Positions 8,075 through 16,736 of a DNA stretch of 64,000 nucleotides are shown here, piece after piece. This stretch comes from Gemmatimonadaceae bacterium. Lineage in GTDB: Bacteria; Gemmatimonadota; Gemmatimonadetes; Gemmatimonadales; Gemmatimonadaceae. Within the stretch, counting starts at the first letter, position 1; the number at the start of each line of letters is the position of its first letter. The DNA lies in contig JBBEBQ010000010.1 of the NCBI GenBank assembly GCA_040882285.1, positions 124,001 to 188,000 on the forward strand. Direction: 5' to 3'. The position numbers were made by a program, and so were the translations under genes. The notes under the pieces are model-generated. The model had not been told where the DNA came from and ran no database searches. It saw nothing but the letters and a program-made list of their open reading frames with translations.

Positions 8075-8096
8075 TATTCAAATACTTACTTGAATA
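8075..8096. promoter_or_regulatory. Palindromic ArsR-type operator of the sulfide operon
   Basis: TATTCAA (8075-8081) and TTGAATA (8090-8096) form a perfect 7-base inverted repeat with an 8-base centre, an AT-rich palindrome of the size ArsR/SmtB dimers bind. It lies 20-41 bases upstream of the repressor start, and on the minus strand a TTGACC -35-like hexamer (8105-8110) is just beyond it, so bound repressor would block the promoter. Confidence 0.6.
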
Positions 8097-8243
8097 GAGT
8101 TTCCGGGTCAAGGGGGTGCTACGAAGCTCTGCGAACTCCGGGCTCGAGCTCGGCACGGCACGGCGCTGTAGCGGTCCCTTTTGGGTCGGCGCCCGGACCG
8201 TAGCACTGGCCCGAACGGGCGCCGTGCCGCGAGCTTTGGCGGC

Positions 8244-9560
8244 ATGTGGTTGCTGCCGTTGTTTTCCCGGGTCGCCGCGTTCGCTACCAGAACGTTTTAC
8301 CGGACCACGATCACCGGCGGAGAGATCCCGCGTGACGGTCCGCTGCTGCTCGCAGGGAACCACCCGAACTCGCTGCTCGATCCGCTGTTCCTTGCGGCCG
8401 CCGCGCGCAGGCCCGTGCGGTTCCTGGCGAAGGCGCCGCTCTTCTCCAACCCGTGGACGGCGTGGGCGGTCGCGGCGGTCGGCGCGATCCCCGTGTATCG
8501 ACCGCGCGACAACCCGGCGCTCGTGGGCCGGAACGAGAGCATGTTCCGCGCGGCGCACGATGCGCTGCTCGGCGGCGCGGCCGTCGGGATCTTTCCCGAA
8601 GGAATGAGTCACGACGCGCCTTCCATCGCGCCGCTCCGCACTGGAGCCGCCCGCATCGCCCTGGGAGCGAGACCCCGCCTCGGACACCCGCTCCCGATCA
8701 TTCCGGTAGGACTGGTTCTTCGCAAGAAAGAGGAATTCCGCTCGGACGCGCACGTTCTCATCGGCGAGCCTGTCCGGTGGGACGACATCGATGGCGCGGA
8801 AAACAGTTCCGACGCCGTCAAGGAATTGACCGCGCGCATCGACCACTCCTTGCGCCGCGTGACGCTCAACCTCGAGCAGTGGGAGGACGCCCCGCTCATC
8901 GCCGCCGCCGAGGCGATCTACGTCGCCGAGCTCGGCACGGCGCCCGAGTCGGGCACGCTCGTCGACCGATGGCGCGAAGCGGCGCGAATCCTCTCCGCCA
9001 CGCGCCGCGACGGCGACGCCGAAGCAACCGCGCTCGCCCGCGAGATCCGGCGGCACGCTCGCGGCCTCGATCTGTTCGGGCTCGAGCCCGCGGACCTCAA
9101 AGCCGCCACGGATCTGCGTGGCGCCGCGCGCTGGTCCGCGCGCAGGGCGGCGCTGCCGGCGCAGATCGCGGTCGCGTGGATTGGTGCGGTGCTGTTCTGG
9201 GTGCCGTATCGCCTCACGGCGGTCCTCGTCGATCGATCCTCCGCCGACGGCGCGAGCCGCGCGTCGATCAAGCTCGTGGGCGGCGCCGCGCTCTTCATCC
9301 TGTGGACCGCGTTGCTCGCCGCGGTCGCCTGGATCGCCGCCGGATGGACGGCTGCGGTGGCGGCGCTCGCGCTGCTGCCGCTGCTGGCTCTCACTACACT
9401 GCTGCTGCTCGAGGAGGCGAACGACGCGTGGAGCGACGCTCGCCGCTTCTTCCTCCTGCGTTCGCGGGTGCGGCCGCTCGAGGAGTTACGATCCCGTCAG
9501 CCCGAGCTGGCTCAAAGGCTCCGCGAGTTGCGCGACCGGGCGACCGGCGAGCGCGGCTGA
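8244..9560 (+). CDS. 1-acyl-sn-glycerol-3-phosphate acyltransferase-like (PlsC) protein with C-terminal membrane domain
   Basis: A 438-residue protein starting MWLLPLFSR; a frame extension upstream to 8181 has no support. The acyltransferase motifs are clear: block I NHPNSLLDP (H40 and D45 of the HX4D catalytic pair) and block III FPEGMSH near residue 118. These transfer an acyl chain to a lysophospholipid or related acceptor at the inner membrane. The C-terminal third has two to three hydrophobic segments (about 308-325, 348-395) that are not part of the basic PlsC domain. It stands divergently from the sulfide operon; the acceptor substrate is unknown. Confidence 0.88.
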   Translation: MWLLPLFSRVAAFATRTFYRTTITGGEIPRDGPLLLAGNHPNSLLDPLFLAAAARRPVRFLAKAPLFSNPWTAWAVAAVGAIPVYRPRDNPALVGRNESMFRAAHDALLGGAAVGIFPEGMSHDAPSIAPLRTGAARIALGARPRLGHPLPIIPVGLVLRKKEEFRSDAHVLIGEPVRWDDIDGAENSSDAVKELTARIDHSLRRVTLNLEQWEDAPLIAAAEAIYVAELGTAPESGTLVDRWREAARILSATRRDGDAEATALAREIRRHARGLDLFGLEPADLKAATDLRGAARWSARRAALPAQIAVAWIGAVLFWVPYRLTAVLVDRSSADGASRASIKLVGGAALFILWTALLAAVAWIAAGWTAAVAALALLPLLALTTLLLLEEANDAWSDARRFFLLRSRVRPLEELRSRQPELAQRLRELRDRATGERG

Positions 9561-9573
9561 GCCCAAACTCGTT

Positions 9574-10191
9574 CTAGCTCGCGGGCCCTGACAAGGTCAG
9601 CTCCAGCAGCTTGCGCGCGGGCTGAGGATCCCGCGTGTGATAGCACTGCAGCGTATCGATCAAACAGCTTCCTTCGATCTGGACCGACAGCAGCTCGCGC
9701 ACGGCGTCGGCGGCAAGCTGCGGGTACAGGCTCAAAGTCACGTGCGGAGTGAAGGAGAACCGTGCGCGCGCGAACGGCAGGCCGCTCGTGGCGATTCGAT
9801 CGTGCAGCTCCCGAAGCTTACCGTGCGGGTTCAGCGGCAGAACCACGATGTCGGTCTGCATGAATCGCACGGGATGGCCGAAGCCCAGATCCAGCGGCGC
9901 CGTCGCTTCCGCCACCGGCCGCAGCTTTCGCTCCAGCTCTTCCACGGTAACCGACGGCCGCATCGGCCCGACCCCGGAGGAGCCTGCGATCGTTACATGC
10001 GGCGGCTTGGCCGCAGCGAGCTTCCTGTCGAAGCGCGCATTTATCGCGGCGATCTGCTCCGCGGCTTCGCCGTGCAGCTCGGCGAGAATGAAGATCCCGT
10101 TCAGCACAGGCCGGAATTTACGGCGGAGTCCGGCCAGTTCGCTCCCGCTCGCGCTCTTGCAGTTGTACGGTCTTCGTAGTTGACTAGTCAC
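9574..10191 (-). CDS. 2H phosphoesterase / 2'-5' RNA ligase family protein
   Basis: Up to 205 residues with the two HxT motifs that define the family: PPHVTIAGSS and TPHVTLSLY, about 85 residues apart. Such proteins (LigT, ThpR, cyclic phosphodiesterases) act on 2',3'-cyclic or 2'-5' phosphodiester RNA ends. The start is uncertain: a GTG at 10191 lies inside a 7-base repeat array, and a GTG at 10107 (before LNGIFILAEL) gives a more typical length of about 177 residues. It converges with the acyltransferase gene, 13 bases apart. Confidence 0.8.
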   Translation of the reverse strand: MTSQLRRPYNCKSASGSELAGLRRKFRPVLNGIFILAELHGEAAEQIAAINARFDRKLAAAKPPHVTIAGSSGVGPMRPSVTVEELERKLRPVAEATAPLDLGFGHPVRFMQTDIVVLPLNPHGKLRELHDRIATSGLPFARARFSFTPHVTLSLYPQLAADAVRELLSVQIEGSCLIDTLQCYHTRDPQPARKLLELTLSGPAS

Positions 10192-10216
10192 CAGCCACTA
10201 GTCACTAGTCACTGGT
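10182..10216. repeat. Heptamer tandem array A (CACTAGT type), five units
   Basis: Five consecutive 7-base units: GACTAGT, CACCAGC, CACTAGT, CACTAGT, CACTGGT. It fills the gap between the divergent 2H phosphoesterase and fabI genes and ends six bases before the fabI ATG. The same unit family recurs at 16646-16736. Confidence 0.8.
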
Positions 10217-10221
10217 TTTCA

Positions 10222-11115
10222 ATGCTCTCCATCGACCTCACCGACCGTCGCGCGCTAGTCGCCGGAGTCGCCGACGACGCAGGCTACGGCTTTGCCATTG
10301 CGAAAGCCCTGGCCGAAGCGGGCGCCAGCGTGTGCGTCGCGACCTGGCCTCCCGCGCTCAGCATCTTCACCGCGCTGCTCGATCGCGGGAGGCTGGACGA
10401 GTCCCGCGCGCTGGCGCGCGGAGGAATGCTCGAGTTCGAGAAGATCTATCCGCTCGACGCCGCGTACGATACGCTCGCCGACGCGCCCGAGGACATCCTC
10501 GCCAGCAAGCGCTACAAGGATGCGGGAGATTTTTCGATCGACGGGCTCGCGACGCAGCTGCGCGCCGATTTCGGAGACCGGCCGCTGGACATCGTGATTC
10601 ATTCGCTCGCCAACGGTCCGGAGGTGAAGAAGCCGCTGCTCGAGACCAGCCGCGCGGGCTACCTCGCGGCGGTCAGCGTGAGCGCTTACTCGCTCGCGGC
10701 GATGGTCGCGAGACTCGGCCCGATGATGCGTCCCGACGGATCGTTTCTCTCGCTCACCTATCTGGCGAGCGAGCGGGTCGTTCCCGGGTACGGCGGCGGA
10801 ATGTCGTCGGCCAAAGCGGCGCTCGAGAGCGACACGCGCACGCTCGCCTTCGAAGCCGGCCGCAAGTTCGGGCTGCGGGTGAACACGATCTCGGCCGGAC
10901 CGCTCGCGTCGAGAGCCGCCAGCGCGATCGGCATAATCGAAAGGATGGTCGACTACTGCGCCAAGAATTCGCCGCTGGTCGAGCCAGTCACCGCGGCCGA
11001 GGTGGCGGCCGCGGCGGCGTTCCTCTCAAGTCCGCTCGCCAGCGGAATCACCGGCACCACGGTCTACGTCGACAAGGGCTACCACGCGATGGGGATGGCG
11101 GTCACCAAGCTCTGA
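10222..11115 (+). CDS. fabI: Enoyl-[acyl-carrier-protein] reductase, plant/chlamydial type
   Basis: A 297-residue short-chain dehydrogenase that reduces trans-2-enoyl-ACP with NADH in the last step of each fatty-acid elongation cycle. The ATG at 10222 gives MLSIDLTDRRALVAGVADDAGYG, a Rossmann start; the preceding frame is repeat DNA. Active-site Tyr and Lys lie in LTYLASERVVPGYGGGM and SSAKAALES. These segments, together with LANGPEVKKPLLETSR and a long insert (about residues 45-95, including YPLDAAYDTLADAPEDI), match plastid and chlamydial reductases much better than the enterobacterial FabI (from memory of those sequences). The C-terminus GTTVYVDKGYHAMGM is also plastid-like. Monocistronic as far as visible. 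Confidence 0.93.
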   Translation: MLSIDLTDRRALVAGVADDAGYGFAIAKALAEAGASVCVATWPPALSIFTALLDRGRLDESRALARGGMLEFEKIYPLDAAYDTLADAPEDILASKRYKDAGDFSIDGLATQLRADFGDRPLDIVIHSLANGPEVKKPLLETSRAGYLAAVSVSAYSLAAMVARLGPMMRPDGSFLSLTYLASERVVPGYGGGMSSAKAALESDTRTLAFEAGRKFGLRVNTISAGPLASRAASAIGIIERMVDYCAKNSPLVEPVTAAEVAAAAAFLSSPLASGITGTTVYVDKGYHAMGMAVTKL

Positions 11116-11124
11116 CGACGAGTT

Positions 11125-11152
11125 GTTAGCTGCTAGCTGCTAGCTGCTAGCT
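11125..11152. repeat. Heptamer tandem array B (GCTAGCT type), four units
   Basis: Units GTTAGCT, GCTAGCT, GCTAGCT, GCTAGCT in strict 7-base steps, filling the gap between the convergent ends of fabI (11115) and the GGDEF gene (11157). Each unit contains the AGCT palindrome, so the array can fold on itself and may act as a terminator-like structure. Confidence 0.8.
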
Positions 11153-11156
11153 GTAG

Positions 11157-12056
11157 TTACAATGCCGCCTTCCGCCGCTCGGCCCGCTTTCGATCCAGCA
11201 CCTTCACCGAGATCAGCCGCTGGTCCGCGCGATCGACCGTGTCGGCCAGGCGCTCGCCGTCCTGCCTCGAGCACCAACCCATCGAGAACGGTACCACGTC
11301 GGCCGACGCGGCCGACGCCTGCAGCCGCTGCACGACTTGCAGCACGTGCTGCTCGAGGGCGCCGTGCAGGATCGCCACGAACTCGTCGCCCCCCACGCGG
11401 ACCACCACGTCGTTTCCGCGCAGCTGCCGGAGCAGAAACCGGCTCAGATCAACGAGCGCCGCATCGCCGGCGGCGTGGCCGTGCTTGTCGTTGTACCCCT
11501 TGAAGTCGTCTATGTCGAGGTAGATGCACCCCCATGGCACAGACGGGTCCGACTCCAGCTTGTCCTCGAGCACGGTGAAATACCGCCTGTTGTAGCACCC
11601 CGTGAGCGGATCGCGCACGCTCAATTCGATCAATTGATCTTCCAGCGCCTTCTGCGCGCTGATGTCCACCAGAATGCCGTGATAAAAGAGCTCGCCGGTC
11701 TCCTCGTCGCGCACTACGTAGCTGGTGTCGCGCACGTACCGGGTTCCCCCGTCGGGACGCTTCAGCTCGAACTCGAAGCTCTGGACGGCGCCCCGGCTCT
11801 CGTACAGCGCCGCTTCCTCCGACCGGCGCGCCGGGTCCATCAGGTCGTGCGTCTTGACCGCCTTCAGCTCTTCGAGAGAGCCCACGCCGACGATGTCGAT
11901 GAACGCGCGATTCGCGTCGAGGATGTCGCCGCTCGGCGTCGATATGTAGATGCCCTCGCCGAGCTGCGACGCGAACTGCCTCAGCGTCGCGGGATCGGAT
12001 AAGCTGCGGTTCCTGCCGGACTCCTTGCCCTGCTCTCTCGACATAGCGCTCGGCAT
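11157..12056 (-). CDS. PAS-GGDEF diguanylate cyclase
   Basis: About 299 residues. A PAS sensor domain (about 22-135; DPATLRQFASQLGEGIYIS to YHGILVDISAQKALEDQ, ending in a PAC-type motif) precedes a GGDEF domain (about 145-295). The active-site motif is intact (RVGGDEFVAI) and an inhibitory I-site RGND sits exactly five residues before it, so it should make cyclic di-GMP with product inhibition. No transmembrane segment is visible, so sensing is cytoplasmic. The ATG at 12056 is preferred; an upstream GTG at 12068 falls inside the inverted repeat of the promoter. It diverges from a small hydrophilic gene. Confidence 0.92.
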   Translation of the reverse strand: MPSAMSREQGKESGRNRSLSDPATLRQFASQLGEGIYISTPSGDILDANRAFIDIVGVGSLEELKAVKTHDLMDPARRSEEAALYESRGAVQSFEFELKRPDGGTRYVRDTSYVVRDEETGELFYHGILVDISAQKALEDQLIELSVRDPLTGCYNRRYFTVLEDKLESDPSVPWGCIYLDIDDFKGYNDKHGHAAGDAALVDLSRFLLRQLRGNDVVVRVGGDEFVAILHGALEQHVLQVVQRLQASAASADVVPFSMGWCSRQDGERLADTVDRADQRLISVKVLDRKRAERRKAAL

Positions 12057-12058
12057 GT

Positions 12059-12083
12059 GTGTTGCCACCAGTCAGGGCAACAC
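12059..12083. promoter_or_regulatory. Inverted repeat between divergent GGDEF and small-protein genes
   Basis: GTGTTGCC (12059-12066) and GGCAACAC (12076-12083) form a perfect 8-base inverted repeat with a 9-base centre in the very short space between two divergent starts. Either a shared operator or a leader hairpin of the GGDEF mRNA. Confidence 0.45.
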
Positions 12084-12099
12084 TAATTGAGGGCCTAAC

Positions 12100-12300
12100 A
12101 TGGCGCCTGATAAGCGAAGTGAACAGGCTCCGTCCAAAACGGACGAAGAGCGGACAGAGGACCAGGGCCAGCGCTCGGGCCGTCCCAACCAGGGGAACCC
12201 GGCGGAAGACCGCGAGCGGGAGCACAAGCCGAGTTACGGCGGCGAGGGCGGAGAGCCGCGCACCAGCTCCGACGAGAGGGAACCGGCGAAGCCGGAATGA
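12100..12300 (+). CDS. Small highly charged protein, function unknown
   Basis: A 66-residue, very hydrophilic protein rich in Glu, Arg, Ser, Gly and Pro with no hydrophobic core, so probably disordered. A GAGGG Shine-Dalgarno lies about six bases upstream, and the stop overlaps the next start (ATGA), both favouring a real gene. It resembles in style the small glycine/charged stress proteins, but no family is recognised. It would be the first gene of the dioxygenase-esterase operon. Confidence 0.55.
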   Translation: MAPDKRSEQAPSKTDEERTEDQGQRSGRPNQGNPAEDREREHKPSYGGEGGEPRTSSDEREPAKPE

Positions 12301-13265
12301 CGTTCGCGACCGTCGGAATTCACCACGTAACGGCGATCACGGGCGATCAGCAGCGCAACCTCGATTTCTACGCGGGCGTGCTGGGGCTGCGTCTCGTCAA
12401 GCGTACCGTCAACTTCGACGATCCCACCACGTACCATTTCTATTTCGGCGACGAGTCGGGAAGCCCCGGCTCGCTCATCACCTTCTTCGCCTGGCCGGAC
12501 GCGAAGCGCGGGCGACCCGGAGCGGGGCAGGTCGCCGTGACCTCCTTCGCGATTCACCCGCGCTCGCTGGGATACTGGATCGAGCGCCTCATCCGGTATC
12601 ACGTGCAGTACGAGCAGCCGAAGACGCGCTTCGACGACGAGCGCGTCATCGCCCTCAAGGACCCCGACGGTCTGCTGCTCGAGCTCGTTGCCCACCCCTC
12701 GGCCGAGGGCCGCAATCCGTGGAGCGGCGGGCAGGTCGAGCCCGAGCACTCGATTCGCGGGATCCACGCAGTAACCCTGTGGGAGGAAGGGCACGAGCTG
12801 ACTAGCCGCCTCCTCATCGACTCCCTGGGCTTCCGCCTGACGCGCGAGCAGGGGAGCATCTACCGCTTCGTGGCGCGGGGCGATGGCCCGGCGACGATAG
12901 TGGATGTGCGCGTGGTGCCCGGTCTCTGGAGCGGAGTGATGGGCGCCGGCGCGGTGCACCACGTGGCGTTCCGCGCGCGCGACGACGCCGAGCAGATCGC
13001 CCTTCGCGGGACACTCGCCGCGCTCGGCTCGAACGTCACGCCGCAGCTCGACCGGCAGTACTTCCGCTCGGTGTATTTTCGCGAGCCCGGGGGGGTGCTG
13101 TTCGAGATCGCCACCGACGGCCCGGGCTTCACGCTCGATGAGCCGCTGGAGACTTTGGGTCTCGCGCTCAAACTGCCGCCGTGGCTCGAGGATCGCCGCT
13201 TCGAGATCGAGGCGCTGCTCCCGGACGTGCGGCTGCCGCTCAAGCTCCCGGGGCCCGCGGGGTGA
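12297..13265 (+). CDS. Ring-cleaving dioxygenase of the glyoxalase/VOC superfamily, MhqO-like
   Basis: A 322-residue protein made of two glyoxalase-fold halves (about 1-150 and 155-320). Metal ligands expected of extradiol-type VOC enzymes are visible: GIHHVTAITGD at residue 7, GAVHHVAFRA near 218 and the glutamate in GVLFEIATDGPGF near 272. Paralogues such as Bacillus MhqO and sphingomonad LinE act on hydroquinones and catechols. It overlaps the preceding small gene by four bases and the next esterase by four (GTGA). The adjacent MhqD-like hydrolase strengthens the hydroquinone-detoxification reading; no MhqR-type regulator is next to it. Confidence 0.87.
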   Translation: MTFATVGIHHVTAITGDQQRNLDFYAGVLGLRLVKRTVNFDDPTTYHFYFGDESGSPGSLITFFAWPDAKRGRPGAGQVAVTSFAIHPRSLGYWIERLIRYHVQYEQPKTRFDDERVIALKDPDGLLLELVAHPSAEGRNPWSGGQVEPEHSIRGIHAVTLWEEGHELTSRLLIDSLGFRLTREQGSIYRFVARGDGPATIVDVRVVPGLWSGVMGAGAVHHVAFRARDDAEQIALRGTLAALGSNVTPQLDRQYFRSVYFREPGGVLFEIATDGPGFTLDEPLETLGLALKLPPWLEDRRFEIEALLPDVRLPLKLPGPAG

Positions 13266-13894
13266 GCGAGCGCTGCGGATTCACCCACCGGTTCGTCCCG
13301 TCCCCGTCCGGGTCGCGCGATACCGTGCTGCTGTTGCTCCACGGCACCGGCGGCAACGAAGACGACCTGCTAGACCTGGGATACGAGCTGTCGCCCGACT
13401 CCGCCCTGCTGAGCCCGCGCGGCAAGGTTCTCGAGAACGGCGCGCCCCGGTTTTTCCGCCGCCTCGCGGAGGGCGTCTTCGATCTGGATGACGTCCGGCT
13501 TCGCGCGGGCGAGCTCGCGACTTTCATCGAGTGCGCCCGCGCGGAATACGGCTTCGAGGACGCCAGGATCGTCGCCGTCGGCTACTCCAACGGCGCCAAC
13601 ATCGCGGCCGTCACGATGCTCCTCCATCCGGGGCGGATCCACGCCGCCGCCCTGCTCCGTGCCATGGTGGTTCTGGAGCCCGCGCCGCCGCCGGACCTCT
13701 CGGGCACCGCGGTGCTCGTGTCCGCTGGGGTCATGGATCCAATCGTGCCGGCCGCGCATGCGGCGCGGCTGGCCGGGATCTTCCGCGACGCGGGCGCGGC
13801 GGTGGAGCTGAAGCGGCAACAGGCATCGCACGGGCTCGTCCGATCAGACATCTTTGACTGCAGAGATTGGCTCGCTCGAATCGTCCAGCGTTAG
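13262..13894 (+). CDS. Alpha/beta-hydrolase, phospholipase/carboxylesterase family (MhqD-like)
   Basis: About 210 residues from the GTG at 13262, which overlaps the dioxygenase stop (GTGA). It shows the LLLHGTGGNEDD oxyanion region, the nucleophile elbow GYSNGAN (S109), an acid loop GVMDPIVP and the catalytic His in SHGLVRSD, completing the Ser-Asp-His triad. Bacillus MhqD, of the same family, accompanies ring-cleaving dioxygenases in the methylhydroquinone response. Here the two are translationally coupled, so a shared role in clearing quinone-type compounds is likely. Confidence 0.87.
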   Translation: MSERCGFTHRFVPSPSGSRDTVLLLLHGTGGNEDDLLDLGYELSPDSALLSPRGKVLENGAPRFFRRLAEGVFDLDDVRLRAGELATFIECARAEYGFEDARIVAVGYSNGANIAAVTMLLHPGRIHAAALLRAMVVLEPAPPPDLSGTAVLVSAGVMDPIVPAAHAARLAGIFRDAGAAVELKRQQASHGLVRSDIFDCRDWLARIVQR

Positions 13895-13921
13895 CCGCTT
13901 CATTCGAAGTCCATTCCCACG

Positions 13922-15961
13922 ATGACAGATATCGCTCCGGCACACCCATCCACGTCCGCCGAGCTCGAGCAGCTGGCGATCAACGCCGTTCGCGTGCTCT
14001 CCATGGACGCGGTGCAGAAGGCCGACTCGGGACATCCCGGAACACCGATGGCGCTGGCGCCGCTGGCGTACACGTTGTGGACCCGGCACATGCGCTACGA
14101 TCCCCGCGACCCGCTCTGGCCCGATCGCGACCGGTTCGTGTTGTCGGCCGGGCACGCATCGATGCTGCTGTACAGCGTCCTGTACCTCACCGGCTACGAC
14201 GTCTCGCTCGACGACATCAAGCAGTTCCGCCAATGGGAGAGCGCGACACCCGGCCATCCCGAGCTGGGCTACACGCCGGGCGTGGAGACGACTACCGGTC
14301 CGCTGGGACAGGGGTTCGGCAACGCCGTCGGGATGGCCATCGCCGAAGCGCATCTGGCGGCGACGTTCAATCGGGACGAGCACGGCATCATCGATCACTA
14401 CACCTGGTTCATCGCGAGCGACGGCGATCTCATGGAGGGCATCTCCCATGAGGCTGCGTCGTACTCCGGCCATCTGCGGCTCGGCAAGCTGATCGGCTTC
14501 TACGACGACAATCACATCACGATCGAAGGCGCTACCGATCTCACTTACAGCGACGACGCGTTTCAGCGCTTCGATGCGTACGGCTGGCACGTGCAGCGCG
14601 TCGCGGATGTCAACGATCTGGACGAGCTGGACAACGCGATCGAGGAAGCGAAGGCGGAGACGCAACGACCGTCGCTCATCATCTGCCGCACGCACATCGG
14701 GTACGGCAGCCCGAACAAGCACGATACCGCGGAGGCGCACGGGGCGCCGCTGGGGGAGAAGGAGATCGAGCTCACCAAGCGCAATCTCGGCTACCCGTCG
14801 CTCGAGCCGTTCCACGTGGATCCGGATGCCCTCGCGCACTGGCGCAGAGCGGGCGAGCGCGCCACCGCGATGCGCAGGGGATGGGATCACCGGCGGATGG
14901 GCTTCGCCAGGGCGCATCCGGCAGAATCAGCGGAGCTCGACCGCCGGCTCGCGGGTGAGCTGCCGGACGGCTGGGAAGAAGCGATTCCCGTATTCACCGC
15001 CAAGGACGGCAACGTCGCGAGCCGCGCGGCGTCGGGCGTCGTGCTCAACGCCATCGCGGCAAGGATTCCGGAGCTGATCGGCGGCTCCGCCGATCTCGCC
15101 AGCTCCACCAACACGATCATCAAGCAGGAGAGCAGCATCTCCGCGACGAACCCGGGCGGACGCAACTTCCACTTCGGGATTCGCGAGCACGGCATGGGCG
15201 CGGTGATGAACGGGATGGCGCTGCATGGCGGAGTGCGCCCGTACGGGGCGACGTTCCTGATTTTCTCCGATTACATGCGGCCCGCGCTGCGGCTCGCGGC
15301 GATGATGCGGCAGCCGACGATCTACGTCTTCACGCACGATTCCATCGGGCTCGGCGAGGACGGCCCGACGCATCAACCGGTCGAGCAGCTCTCGACCCTG
15401 CGCGCGATTCCGTATTTCACCCTGATCCGTCCCGCGGACGCGAGCGAGACCGCGGAAGCCTGGCGCGCGGCGATCAAGCACACGGCCGGCCCCGTCGCGC
15501 TGGTTCTCACCAGGCAGAAGCTCGGGTTCATCGACCGCGACAAGTACGCCGACGCGCGGCTGCTCTCTCACGGAGCGTACGTCCTGAGGGACGCGCCCGG
15601 CGGCGAGCCGCAAGTCGTGCTGGTGGCCAGCGGATCCGAGGTCGCGCTGGTGATCGAAGCGCAAGCGCGGCTGGAGTCGGAGGGAGTTCGGGCGCGGGCG
15701 GTCAGCATGCCGAGCCACGAGCTGTTCGCGGCGGAGGACGCGGGCTATCGCGCCCGCGTCTTTCCCGAGGGCGTGCCGCGGATCGCCGTCGAGGCGGCGC
15801 ATCCGATGTCGTGGTACCGCTGGGTGGGCGACACCGGGGTGATACTCGGCCTCGAGCGCTTCGGCGCGTCGGCGCCGTACGCGAAGCTGTACGAGGAGCT
15901 CGGCTTCACGGTGGACAAGATCGTGGCCGCCGCCAGGGATCTCGCCGCAACCGGCGCGTGA
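13922..15961 (+). CDS. tkt: Transketolase
   Basis: A 679-residue thiamine-diphosphate enzyme of full family length that moves two-carbon ketol units in the pentose phosphate pathway. Visible signatures are [18 protein letters not shown] (about 36-53), the ThDP/metal site [19 protein letters not shown] (about 164-182), DDNHITIEG, and in the second half [17 protein letters not shown] near 422 with the pyrimidine-domain glutamate and [18 protein letters not shown] near 475. The C-terminal domain is complete. The next gene overlaps its stop (GTGA). Housekeeping function; nothing unusual. Confidence 0.97.
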   Translation: MTDIAPAHPSTSAELEQLAINAVRVLSMDAVQKADSGHPGTPMALAPLAYTLWTRHMRYDPRDPLWPDRDRFVLSAGHASMLLYSVLYLTGYDVSLDDIKQFRQWESATPGHPELGYTPGVETTTGPLGQGFGNAVGMAIAEAHLAATFNRDEHGIIDHYTWFIASDGDLMEGISHEAASYSGHLRLGKLIGFYDDNHITIEGATDLTYSDDAFQRFDAYGWHVQRVADVNDLDELDNAIEEAKAETQRPSLIICRTHIGYGSPNKHDTAEAHGAPLGEKEIELTKRNLGYPSLEPFHVDPDALAHWRRAGERATAMRRGWDHRRMGFARAHPAESAELDRRLAGELPDGWEEAIPVFTAKDGNVASRAASGVVLNAIAARIPELIGGSADLASSTNTIIKQESSISATNPGGRNFHFGIREHGMGAVMNGMALHGGVRPYGATFLIFSDYMRPALRLAAMMRQPTIYVFTHDSIGLGEDGPTHQPVEQLSTLRAIPYFTLIRPADASETAEAWRAAIKHTAGPVALVLTRQKLGFIDRDKYADARLLSHGAYVLRDAPGGEPQVVLVASGSEVALVIEAQARLESEGVRARAVSMPSHELFAAEDAGYRARVFPEGVPRIAVEAAHPMSWYRWVGDTGVILGLERFGASAPYAKLYEELGFTVDKIVAAARDLAATGA

Positions 15962-16614
15962 CACGGGAGCCGCGCCTTTACGACATAAGCGTCACCGTAA
16001 ATCGCGACACGCCGGAATGGCCCGGCGACAGCGCTTTCGCGTCCGAGTGGAGCACGACGATCTCCGGCGGCGACAGCGTCAACGTGTCGGTGATGCGGTC
16101 GAGCCCCCACGTGGGCACCCACGCGGACGCCCCGCTGCACGTGCGCGACGGCTGGCCGGGCTCGCACGAGCTGCCGCTCGACGCTTTTTGCGGCCGCGCG
16201 ATCGTGGTCGACGTCACCCGGTCCGACGGCCCGATCACGCTCGCTCTGCTCGCCGCGAGCATGCCGGGAGACCTCGCCGAGCGGATCGGCCGCTCGCCGC
16301 GCGTGCTGCTCAAGACCGAACGCACGATCGCGACCGGGCATTTCCCGGAGGAGTGGCCGACGCTGTCGGAAGAATGCGCTCGCGCGCTGCTCGGCCACGG
16401 CGCGCGCCTCGTAGGAGTGGATTGCCCTTCAGTCGACGAGAGAGAGAGCAAATCGCTTCCCGTCCATCACATGCTCTTCTCCGGGAACGCCTGTCTCCTC
16501 GAGAACCTCGACCTTCGACGGGTGCGTGCCGGCGATTACGAGCTCCTCGCTTTTCCGCTCAAGGTCATGGGAATGGACGCCGCGCCCGTCCGGGCGGTGC
16601 TGCGCGAGATCTAG
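15958..16614 (+). CDS. Cyclase family metal-dependent hydrolase (kynurenine formamidase-like)
   Basis: About 218 residues from a GTG that overlaps the transketolase stop. The family signature [12 protein letters not shown] (about 44-55) supplies the two-metal His/Asp ligands, and [15 protein letters not shown] near 170 matches the conserved C-terminal region. KynB enzymes hydrolyse N-formylkynurenine; relatives act on other amides or lactones. No other tryptophan-catabolism gene is in view, so the exact substrate is open. Coupling to transketolase probably reflects operon packing only. Confidence 0.85.
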   Translation: MTREPRLYDISVTVNRDTPEWPGDSAFASEWSTTISGGDSVNVSVMRSSPHVGTHADAPLHVRDGWPGSHELPLDAFCGRAIVVDVTRSDGPITLALLAASMPGDLAERIGRSPRVLLKTERTIATGHFPEEWPTLSEECARALLGHGARLVGVDCPSVDERESKSLPVHHMLFSGNACLLENLDLRRVRAGDYELLAFPLKVMGMDAAPVRAVLREI

Positions 16615-16645
16615 CCACCGCGTCTGGCACGTCCAATGCCATTAG

Positions 16646-16736
16646 GGGCGGTGATTAGTGCTTAGTGATTGGTGGTTAGTCACCAGTCACCAGTCACCAG
16701 TCACCAGTCACCAGTCACTAGTCACCAATCACTTAT
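16646..16736. repeat. Heptamer array C with inverted organisation (CACCAGT type)
   Basis: Thirteen consecutive 7-base units: GGGCGGT, GATTAGT, GCTTAGT, GATTGGT, GGTTAGT, then CACCAGT five times, CACTAGT, CACCAAT, CACTTAT. The left units are the reverse complement type of the right ones, and AGTGATTGGTG (16664-16674) and CACCAATCACT (16723-16733) are perfect 11-base arms. The last unit contains the first two bases of the downstream gene's ATG. Confidence 0.85.

Noticed and set aside
16646-16736. Repeat array as a possible CRISPR
   Set aside because: Units are seven bases with no spacers and no cas genes are present.
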